Made by a program: the position numbers and the translations under genes. A stretch of DNA of 64,000 nucleotides, taken from Rotaria sp. Silwood1 (Eukaryota > Rotifera > Eurotatoria > Philodinida > Philodinidae). This document shows positions 44,238 to 54,421 of the stretch, piece by piece. The notes beneath the pieces were generated by a model, which ran no database searches, was not told where the DNA came from, and saw nothing but the letters and a program-made list of their open reading frames with translations. Numbering within the stretch: position 1 is the first letter of the stretch; each line of letters starts with the position of its first letter. The stretch lies in NCBI GenBank assembly GCA_905250075.1, contig CAJNOP010000002.1, positions 1,927,867 through 1,991,866 on the forward strand. The letters run 5' to 3'.

Positions 44238-47200
44238 ATGTCTTCTAGAGCACAACGACGTCAAACAAAACCTTCAAGTTTGTTTGAAATTATATAATAT
44301 CTAAATTGTCTACGAGATCATATTTCATAGTTACCGTGAAACAAGCATTTGAAGAAAATGAGAACGACAATAAATCGAGTACGCAAGACATACTTGATAA
44401 ATATGAATCATCATCACGTAGCAATATTGACTTGGATCGATATTATGAAAGAGCATTTTTTACAGTAAATGATACAACAGTTGAAGTGATTTTAAATAAT
44501 GATATATTAAGTTGGTCGAATCTATCAGATGAAAGTAAAATTTGAAAGTTCTTTTTTTTTGTTTTTCTATACAAGAAAAAAGAACAAAGTTTATTTTCTA
44601 GCTTATTATGAAGAAACTCATCAAAGAAAAGTTTCCAATAGAGAAAATGTGAATTCAATTAATTTACATGATGTCTATGCTATATCACCAATATATTATC
44701 AATCGAGTTTGCTATTAAATACTAATGAAAATCAATCAAATAGGACTATATCAACTACATCATTATCATCAACATTAAATCTATCATTACGTGGATTTCA
44801 ATTGCATACATATGACACAATGCATGATAATATTTTACAAGAAGTTCTGATTATTTTTCAAAGTAATTTACCTAGTCAAATGGAACAATGGTATCGATTA
44901 CTTTCAAAAATGATTTCTGAATGTATGAAAATGTTTTGAAAAAAGATTGTGTTTTCTCTTTTCATTACATAAATTCTTACAGATAGACCATCACGTAATG
45001 TACTTGTTCTTTGTAATCCATATGCTGGTTCAAACCACAGTCGATATGTTTATAATACAAAAATTAAACCTATGTTCGAAAGAGCATATTATAATGTTAC
45101 TTATTTCGGTAAGTTGACACAAGAAAGAAAGGTCATTATTGAAAAATCCTTGTTCAAATTCTTTTTTCTTTTTGTTTGTTTTAGAAATCGATGATCTATG
45201 TTCTGCCGATGAGATATTAAGTAATTTCGAAGGTGATTTTAATTTGTTATATGGGTATGAAAGAAATCTTCAAGTTTTGTTTTTGTTCATGAATGAATTC
45301 GGATTTTTATCTATTAGCTTAGTTATTATTGGTGGTGATGGTTCGGTAGTTAATGTTATTAATGCATTACTTCGTTATTTAGCAAAAGAAAATCGAACAA
45401 GGTATGTGAGAAATAATTTTATACGGTATTTTATCTGCTTTATATTATAGATTAGATACGGAATATGACTTACCATCTTTACCATTTCCTATATGTATTG
45501 TACCGAATGGTAAATTTTTAAGTGTGATTGTTTTATTATTATTTTGATTACTTTTTTTTAAGGAACAACAAATATCATATGCCATTCAATTCATGGTTGT
45601 ATAGATCATTATACACCGATTCTTCATTTATTGTTTAGTAAAACAAATATTATAGATATGTTTCTATGAAATTTCATTAATAAAATTTTAGATCATCGAA
45701 TGAAAATTGATATGTCAGCAATATTTGATGCTAGTTATAATTTTGTTACAGCAAATTTTAGTGCTGGAGCTGGTTATTCAGCTAATGCTCTTAAATATTT
45801 TACACGTTATTCGGTTTTTAGTCCAAAAAAAACTATTCGAAAATCATTTGCTAAAGCAGCTTCGAATAAAAATCTCAGGTATATTTTCTTATTGTATATA
45901 AATATACGAATAGAATAATCTACTTCAATATTAGAAAGATTTTAATGGAAAATTAGATAAAATTAGAATTTGTGATCAAAGAGAACCGGAACGATGAGCT
46001 GAGAAATTTAAGCACAAGAAAAGGGTATGGGTGTGCGTGTTAGTCCTCTCTTCATTTCCATACACATCTCTACGCACAACCAAACTTACACACCCATATT
46101 CGTTTACTAACCCATAATAAAAGAGAAGTTAGAACGTAGTTTCTCCGGGCATCATTCCGTTTCTTTGACAGAAACTTTTCCTGCTATGCCAACAAATATT
46201 GTTTTCTCATTTTATCGGCAAGCTATTTTTCTTTCTTTGACAAGTCTCAATCGAATAATTAAGCGTTCGGCCGACAAGTTAAGACTCAATTAATTAGGCA
46301 CACAATGAGTGTTCATTGTTGTTTTAGAAAGTAATAGGACACTGTAAAAGTGAATCATTACTAGGGCTTTATAGGTGATGATCAAAACGAATAAGGATGT
46401 GGGTGCCGGTGTGGATTAAGAAGAAGCCAACATCCATTCATCTCCAATTCTTTCATGTAGTTATTAAAAAATAAAGAAAAATATTGTGATTAGTCGTATT
46501 TCTGAACTAATTTTTAGTAAATAAGTAGTGATTCTTAGTATTCCTGGTTACTTACGCCTTAAGTTGTCAGCGTTTGGAAAAAATTTTCTTGTTGCTGGAA
46601 TGGGATTAAAACGTTTTTTGCCTTTGGGGTGGTATAAAGATAAAAGCATTCTATTTATTATTATCTGACTAGAACAACTGAAATTATTGTTCTTATTACC
46701 GATCTTGTCTACTTTGATTGTCTCAAATAAATGATCAGTGAGGCTTTATGACTTCATATTTTCTGAAGATTTTATTGTTATCAATTTTGTAATTGAACTT
46801 TTTTCCAATATTGTATCTTATTAGTCTAAAATTTGAACATTCTCGATACACATATATTTTATTCCCATACTATTTAAGTATGATTTTTATTTTTTGTATT
46901 GAATAGACCTATCCAAATGGAAATTCGTTATATTCCTGCAGATCAAAATAGTATAACTATGACTCGTTGTTATCGAGGGTAAATGAACTTGACTAGCGAT
47001 GATTTTTTTGAAAACAATAATGTTTCGTATTCAGTTGTCCTTCATGTACTCCAGCGCCTTTGGAACAGAATGATGATCAAGTCAAAATTTTTGATACTGA
47101 TCATATACAAAAAATAAACAAACGTAAAACACCACTCGTATCAAATAATGGTAATAATAATCGTGGATCATCATCATCATTGTCGAAAAAATTTTCTGAT

Positions 47201-49567
47201 CGACAAAATGATGAAAAACAACATTGGAAGATTCTTCATCATAATTGTTTACAAGTTGCAGTATTAACTAATGCAAATTTATGGTCATTTGCACCACAAG
47301 GTTTATCTAAGTTTGGTCATCTAGCTGACGGTTTACTTGATTTAATTTTAATTGAACATACAATACGAAAAGATTTTTTACGTTATATTAAACGCAATGG
47401 AAATTCAAAAGATCAGGTAAAAAAGAAAACAAAAGAACAATAGTTCTGTCATGTCTACAAGTTTATTCATAGAAAAGAGATTAGCAGGAATCGTACCGAG
47501 TTTCTTGATCGTTGCCTTAATCCAACTTGTTTCATCCAAATAGGTATCAAATCTATCTTTAAGATAGCTGAACAAACCAAAAGTCTGAAGAAGCAAGGTC
47601 AGACAAGTATAAAGAATGAGTCATAAGCTTTAATCTATTTTCTTAAAGATAATTGATCACAATATTTTTCACATGGATTCGGGCATTCTTATGATGAGGT
47701 TTGTTCCTAATGATGGTTGTTTTCTTTTTCGATAACTTTTTGAGTAACCCCTTTAAATACTCATCGTGATAATAGATACCATCAACAGATACTCCAGAAA
47801 ATATTTGTTGAATAAGCATCGATTCAGTAGTCATAGACATAATGACAAACATTGTGTTCTTTTCATCTATTTGTCTTCTGACAATGTTCGGAGGACATTT
47901 CCCTCCTGCTATCCACGTTTTTGTTCGTTGTTTCGATTCAATCTTTCAATAAAATATCTAAGATTCTCTCGCCAGTGATCATATTAAATAGTCGCCATGA
48001 ACTACTTTCGAACTTTTCTGAATTCTCGGTACATATGTTTACGTGCCATTGTCTTTGTTCCTATGTCAGTTCATGAAGTACCTATTGTGAGATATATCCA
48101 AGATGTTGGCTATCACATTAATACTAATATGTGTGTCTTCATTCACCAGATCTTTCGCAGAGTCAATATTTTCTTGAATAACAGCGTCTATTGAATTGTT
48201 GCTGTGAGGATTGTATTCTAAAGGCTCTCTTGTCAGAGATATGCACCGTCCGCATCCAACTTAAATGTGAGCTAGTTATTCTACAAAATGATTTAAGACA
48301 GCAATGGACACTGTATTGTCAGAAAAACCTCATACCAACAAAGAAAATAATCAACATAAAATTTGCGTCGAGCTTTGCCAAAACTCTTCGACTACCCTAA
48401 ATATGTTTGTTTTGTGTTCTTTTACATTAAACTGCTTTTTTTCCTTGTAGTTTGACTTTTCATTTACAAAATTAATTAAAGTAAAAGAAATTGAAATAGA
48501 ATTAAAACCATCAAATGATTATTTCATGAATGAAGCATTAAATAATAATAATCAATTAGATTCATCATCATCAGATGATTCAGCGGATGAAGAATATTCT
48601 AACAATACAAATAGGTCATCTTTTATACAACGGCATGAACCATATCCATCTAATGTACCTATAGCAGAAGATAATCGACGTCATCATCATCATCGTTTAC
48701 ATGAACAAACAAAAGAATCTTCAAAACATATATTTCAATCATCGAAAAATATGGATGATTCAATAGTAGATTTTAAAAATCGAAATCAACAAACTAAATA
48801 TTCAGAAAATGAATGGAATAACTCACAAATTGGTTTTTATAATTTAAATATATCATCGGGTCGAAAAAGTATTTTTCACTCATTAAAATTAAAAAAAGAT
48901 AAAACTCCTTTATCACGTCTATCAAGTGCTGATATTGGTAAAGATGTTGATGAAAAACAAAATCAAAAAATTCGACGATTACCTAGTGGAACACTTCGAC
49001 CAGCAAAAGTAAACAGTTTATTTATTTAATTTTAAAAAGAAAGTGAAAAAAGTCTCAAGTATCAGCCTATTCGAGTTAAATCCTAAAAAATACTATTCAA
49101 TATGCATTGAGTTTTTATTGTTAAAGTTTTATGTAATTCTTTTATAAGTATCATTTCTATACAGTCATTGCTGAATCTGCTAACTCGTGGTAATTCAACA
49201 TCAAGAAAACTTGGTCAATCATTAAATCTACAGCAAGATTCTTCTCCTTCTACAGCTAAAAATGGTAATAGTACACGACCATCAATAATTAGTCGATCAT
49301 CATATATAGAAAATGAACAAATGTCAACATTTGACAACAATCAATATCGAAATAGAAAACAACCATGTATGTGGAATTTAGATTTTACTCCATATAATTC
49401 ACCATTAATAAGAATTAAGTAAGTTGATTTTCTAAATAATCAATTGATTATATTAATATCGAATTTTTAGATGTTTTTATCGTTTTTTACCGGTTTTCGG
49501 TATTGGCATAGATTCGGATACAATTTTAAGAGAAGTCAATTACTCATGCTTTGGACGAATCGGTTAA
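44238..49567 (+). CDS. CERK: ceramide kinase-like lipid kinase
   Basis: Diacylglycerol-kinase-fold enzyme expected to phosphorylate ceramide to ceramide-1-phosphate. Fourteen exons join in frame to 842 residues: 44238-44277, 44331-44534, 44602-44922, 44983-45108, 45185-45254, 45318-45401, 45451-45509, 45563-45637, 45692-45878, 46907-46978, 47035-47416, 48451-49008, 49165-49418, 49471-49567. The catalytic part has NVLVLCNPYAG, the ATP motif IIGGDGSVVN, IVPNGTTNIICHSIHG, and the CERK-diagnostic CXXXCXXC as CYRGCPSC. LADGLLDLILIEHTIRKDFL and DQFDFSFTKLIKVKEIEIEL follow as in CERK. A low-complexity insertion of roughly 250 residues (SSSSDDSADEE, HHHH) precedes the terminal WNLDFTPYNSPLIRIK..FGIGID segment that ends vertebrate CERK. 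The PH-like N-terminus is diverged. The intron 47417-48450 holds an antisense mariner relic. CERKL is the alternative family; the cysteine motif favours CERK. Confidence 0.88.
46022..46105. repeat. telomere-like hairpin repeat within CERK intron
   Basis: GGGTATGGGTGTGCGTGTTA, then a loop TCCTCTCTTCATTTCCATAC, then AC-rich ACCAAACTTACACACCCATA. The preceding word ATTTAAGCACAAGAAAAG also precedes the copy near 58.8 kb (ATTTAAGCACAAGGAAAA), and the loop TTCATTTCCAT is shared with it. A smaller GT-rich copy lies at 46396-46440 (GGATGTGGGTGCCGGTGTGG then AGAAGAAGCCAACATCC). Confidence 0.7.
47440..48250 (-). pseudogene. mariner-type transposase relic, antisense in CERK intron
   Basis: Read on the minus strand, the order is that of a mariner transposase. 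TREPLEYNPHS and AVIQENIDSAKDLVNEDTHI SINVIANILDISH form the helix-turn-helix part; WRLFNMITG-like and TKTWIAGGKCPPNIVRRQID follow. The next part is FVIMSMTTESMLIQQIFSGV then SVDGIYYHDEYLKGLLKK, HHKNARIHVKNIV (family HHDNARPH, Asp changed to Lys), DLASSDFW-like, and YLKDRFDTYLDETSWIKATI. Several frame changes and stops show it is dead. It occupies most of a 1,034-bp intron and accounts for that intron's length. Confidence 0.8.
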
Positions 49568-51866
49568 AGTTATTTTGATTTCAGTCCTTTTCTTTTAGTG
49601 ATATTCATTACAAATATGATGACGAATAAACGTTTTGAGCATCTATATTTTTGAATGTTTTTGTCGATGGTAATAGCCAGAAAGAACCTGACAAATAATA
49701 TTTGAGTATTCTCTATCAGGATTAGTAGATCTAAAAACTACATAAAACTACTTGGATGAGGATATCCGGAAAACTAAAATCTTCTAAACTAATTTTCGGG
49801 CATTCGTGTGAAGTTTTTTGGAACTGATTTTATTTGATAGAGCAAAATAAGATGTTTCGGCTCTCTTCATTGAACCCAAAGCAATTTATAGACCACTCCA
49901 AAGTATCAAACACGCCGAAAATCATTGAAATTTTTCATAAAAAGAAGTAAAAAAATGCTTCTGGGATCTTCTCTAAATGCTTTGTAGTTTGATGAAGAGA
50001 GTCTATTCGCTTTATCTAATAAAACCATTTCCAAAAAGCTTCAAAATAGATGCCATAAAACTGGTTTTGATGGTCTTGATTCTCCAAACATCCTTATCTA
50101 AACTGTTTATTGAAGTTTTTAGGCCTACCAATCATCATAGATTAGCATCTTGTACATGTACGGTTTTTCGTACTCGGATCCGGACTGGAGCTAATGGACA
50201 TCTGGCAAATACTTTCACGGTCATTGTATAGGTTTCGAGCCTGTACTGTATTTATAAAAGTATACTATTTAGTTGCCTTCATAAAAATCAACAAAAAAAA
50301 ATATGTAATCTCATGTTTCATAAAAAAAACGAATGATGTAGAATTCACTTGGTGTATTTCTTCTTCTAAAAATCGAATTAATTGCGCGAATTATACATTT
50401 TCTGGTTGTTGATAGTGCTAGAACGAAACTCAGTCATTGATACCAAACGTCATAATTGTGATCAGATCCATGAATGCTGCCTTCGACATGATAATACATT
50501 TTCAAATTTTGATAATTTATTCTTTTCTTCATTTATTGAAGTACTTTATCGTATGGTTCCTCATCATTTGTAAATGTGGTTTCATTAAAAACGAATTTTT
50601 TGAGTAAAACAAAGTCACTTTCCACTTTTTCATCTGTTCTCAAGTACAATATATTGTTCAATCATGATCGAAGTTATTTTGGTTTTTTAAGTTTTTATGT
50701 ATACAGCAATTTGAAAAAGTAAAAATATTTTACAACATCGAGATCTTATACATTGCCGAGTCGAATGCCGGAGACCCGATCCGATTGCAGAATACTATGA
50801 TAGAAACTCCTCAAATTTTTTTACAGATTCTTCTTAGCTTATACCATCGACAAGCAAACTCGAAAATATAGATGGTCTAAACTTATGTCTATCACTATAT
50901 AATGGCAACCGTTACTGTTGTATTTGATTATATTCTTTTTTCCTCATAATCTCTATAAATATCAATTGATAACCAAGGCTTCGAAATGATTAAGCATAAA
51001 AAATAGAAAAAAGAATGAAATAGTCGAATCGTTGAATAATCTACGAAATTAACTTCTCAATAGAACAATGTATAAGTTTTACCAAAATCAAATGCAGTTC
51101 TGATAATAAATGTATTATAAAGTCACAAAGCAACAAGAAGTCTTTTATCGAAAAAAAATTCTGCAAAATTCAATTCTTGAAAAGTTTCATGTTCTTTATC
51201 GATAAAATAAAACTTATGATCTCATCTTCAGCAACAAATAGGTAATGTTGCATAGTTTATAATAAAGATCAGAGAGTGGCAAGTAAAATGCTTGTCAATG
51301 TCTTCGCTCACTATGACATATTGCAATTGACATATTTGTTTGATTAGAGAAATGTATGTTAACACTACATAATAGTTCGAAAATAGAAATGCGTACAGGT
51401 AAAATTCATTTGTTTATGATAGAAATTGTTGTTGTCGAATCAATAAAATATCAGAAATCTTAGAAATCTTTTGGTTAAGTTTAAAATTACAATATCAAGT
51501 GTCTCATATTTCTATTCAAAGAGAAAAATGTCTTGATATCAATAAAGATCAAACACAACTGTCAATCAAATTTATTGTCTAAAAGAGAATTCTTAAAATA
51601 AAAATAATTTCTCTTTAATATATATTATGTATACATATATTGAACATGTGGTGCACTATTATGTTCCTAGCCCGTAGATAAAGTCATTTATTTGTCTAAC
51701 GTTTTGTCATAAAGTCAGTGTCTCAGTCAGTGTGATGTTATACTTTATTCTGATTGGCAGTAGAAAGGAAAAAAAGGAGAAATAAGCAAGAAAAAAAGCA
51801 TGAAAAGATGTATAAATAAATATACATCAATAATAAATATGTTATTTTTGTTCCTTTTCAATAAAA
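49568..51866. other. gene-poor interval
   Basis: Contains copy 2 of the dispersed repeat and degenerate CG-rich words (ACTCGGATCCGGACTGG near 50173; CCGGAGACCCGATCCGATTG near 50768). Otherwise no gene or RNA is supported. Confidence 0.5.
49890..50150 (+). repeat. dispersed repeat, copy 2
   Basis: Same orientation and about 70 percent identical to 5330-5570; see that entry. A shorter related piece may follow at about 50860-50900 (TAGATGGTCTAAACTTATGTCTATCACTA-like, compare TAGAGGTTATAAACTTATATC at 5527). Confidence 0.5.
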
Positions 51867-52973
51867 ATGTCATCAACTACAAATGTAATTTGGTTGGAAA
51901 GCAACCAAGAAGAACCCATTTCAAATGAACTTCGATCTCATTGTGCTCTGTTTACAAATGAAGATGCATGTTATCAATTTTTATGTTCATTACCACCAAC
52001 ATTACATGGTTTAACACTTGTTGTTACAGATCCAAATGAATCAACAAATCGTCTTGTTCAATTAAAACAAATATCAGCTGTCTATATACTTTCATCAACA
52101 AAATCAAAACCAGAAATAAAAAATTCAGCAAAAATTCATGGACTCTTTTATGATCGAGAATCATTAAAAAAACAAATTCTTTCAGATTTAAATCGTACAA
52201 AATCTTCTAAACCTGGTTTTATTAGTGGTCTAGTTGCACCATTTCAAGGTTTTCATTTTCTTTTAACACATTCATCAACATGGTCACGTGCATTATTACC
52301 TGCTATTTTATTTACATTAATTATTTTAATTTTAGCTATCATAGGTATATGGGGCATGAATATAATTACATATCGTTTATTTCAAAAAGATACACCACGT
52401 TGGATTCATATTGGTATATGGTTACTTCGTATTGTACTTTATATAGTTGTTATATGTCTATCACTAATTATTGCACTTATAACAGCTCAACCATTATCTG
52501 CACCAGCACTTGAAAGTTTAGTACGTGCACAAGAACGTAATTTAAAATATCCAAATAGACCAGAGGAATCATTTTGGTCTAGTGTATGGCGAAGTATACG
52601 TATAGCTATTATTTCATTATTTATTTCATTTTTTATTTTTATTTTACTAACAACGATAGAAATTTTTTTTCCACCTGCAGTTATAATAACAACTCCACTT
52701 AAATTTCTTACAACTGGTTTTATTATTGCATATGATATAATTGATTATCCGTTATCATTACATTTATTTGGTGTAAGAGAACGTACACCATGGTTTAGAC
52801 ATTATTTATGGGCAACACTTGGTTTTGGTTTAGCTTTGCAAGTTCTCTTTCTGATACCAGGCGCGTTTTTTCTTCTATTACCGGCCGGTGTTTGTGGTGC
52901 AACACGTATTGTTGTTGCAGCTGAAAGAGCATCAATCGATGAACCATCATTACTTCATGATGAGGCCATTTAG
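51867..52973 (+). CDS. fusion of N-terminal bdelloid-type module with EI24/CysZ-like membrane domain
   Basis: An intronless 368-codon gene. Residues 5-108 (NVIWLES..ELRSHCALFTN, LTLVVTDPNE, LKQISAVYILSST, IHGLFYDRESLKKQILSDL) follow the pattern of a module I recall at the N-terminus of many bdelloid proteins with ADP-ribosyltransferase or TPR regions: alternating hydrophobic strands and helices ending in ..S.IYV and KI.GVF. Residues 117-350 are an EI24/CysZ-type domain best known from bacteria: FISGLVAPFQGFHFLLTHSS, four or five long membrane helices (143-165, 180-207, 245-268, 277-293, 312-340), DIIDYPLSLHLFGVRERTPW and GLALQVLFLIPGAFFLLLPA GVCGATRI. CysZ proteins carry sulfate; animal EI24 is an ER autophagy factor. 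The closeness to the bacterial style and lack of introns suggest acquisition followed by fusion. Membrane location is secure; transported substrate unknown. Confidence 0.8.
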   Translation: MSSTTNVIWLESNQEEPISNELRSHCALFTNEDACYQFLCSLPPTLHGLTLVVTDPNESTNRLVQLKQISAVYILSSTKSKPEIKNSAKIHGLFYDRESLKKQILSDLNRTKSSKPGFISGLVAPFQGFHFLLTHSSTWSRALLPAILFTLIILILAIIGIWGMNIITYRLFQKDTPRWIHIGIWLLRIVLYIVVICLSLIIALITAQPLSAPALESLVRAQERNLKYPNRPEESFWSSVWRSIRIAIISLFISFFIFILLTTIEIFFPPAVIITTPLKFLTTGFIIAYDIIDYPLSLHLFGVRERTPWFRHYLWATLGFGLALQVLFLIPGAFFLLLPAGVCGATRIVVAAERASIDEPSLLHDEAI

Positions 52974-54421
52974 AGTTGAACAAAATTTGAATAGAACAAC
53001 TTGATTTTTGCTTTTTTTTCATTTAGTCAGATTAAGTTTCCGATGAATATTTTTTTCGCTTTTTTTTGAAAAATAATGATAAATAATTAGTTGTGATGCC
53101 ATTCAAAAACCAATATTCTTCAATAATGTCATGGAACGAAAAAAAACAGCCTTAAATCGTTTTATGACGAACACATCATACTCTTTTTTTTGTTTTTCAA
53201 GGTTATATGAAATAATTCGTAAATAGATTTTATATGCTTTCTCGACATAAATATTAAGAGTGTGTGGGAATAATTGTGTATACTTGAAAACTCTCTTGTA
53301 TCCACTCTTTTATCAAAGATTGATATACCATATCGAAGTAATTCTTTGTTTTTCGACATGTAACTTAAGAAACCTGCTTTTTCATTGTTGTTGTGTATCC
53401 AGTGAAAGCCAAACACCTACTATCTCATATTTATTTTTGATACGAGAAATATTAAAAACAACCATCTGTACGTCTGGTACACCTTTTCCATGTTATCGAA
53501 GACTAATATAATAAACAACAAAGTTTTATGCGTAGTAAATCTTTATGCGCATGAATGTAAATTTCTAGTCCATTTCTATACTACACGATATTCCCTTATT
53601 TTCTATTGTTTAATACGCGAGAATATGTTAACACGTGAATATTAACAGACGGCATATCATGATAATGTATCATTAAAAAAAATAGCTTCATCGTTTTCGT
53701 GCCAGATAACAATTTCTGCAATACAACATTTCGCTTGGACAACATAATATTACAAAATCAATCTGTATACGACCGCCATCTGTGATGTTCTATTCTTTTC
53801 TTTTCGTAAAAATCATTATTGAATACATATTAAACTATTCAATTAATTGTATTTAAATTTATCTGAGATATTTAATATGTACATCATTTATGGAGGCTTA
53901 TACTCGTTCCTTACTGCTCAAAATGAAACAAAGACCATATTCATTACTCATTTCGTATAGCGCTACATTTCACATAAATTTTCATCGATTGTAGCGCTGA
54001 ATGAATCATTCCTTTCAATTATTTCCACGTTATAAACGAACAATGTCGCCTTTATGCATTTATAGCGTAGTGACCATTGTGAATGACGAATGAGAATGAT
54101 GACCTATAGACAAAAGAATAATAAATAATTATAGGTCTGAACATGATTTGTCTTATTTTGCTATCATTAGTGAAATGTCACAATATATGTAGTAGCTGTC
54201 ACAATTACTCCCCTATATATAAGAGACAGAGGGAGAGAAAGAAAGCAATGTTGTTTTTCTTCTTCCTAACCACAAAACCGCAAATTGAAAAGAACAGTTT
54301 TTTTCTCTATATATTTCGTAATGCTATCGATTCTTTTGTTTCAGACGATCGACATTATTTCTATTGAATAAATCGTTTAATTTTACTATTTCAATAAAAA
54401 AAGATTTTGAAAGAAAAAAAA
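52974..54421. other. intergenic
   Basis: No gene supported. Upstream region of the lamin gene; includes A/T runs just before its ATG. Confidence 0.5.
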
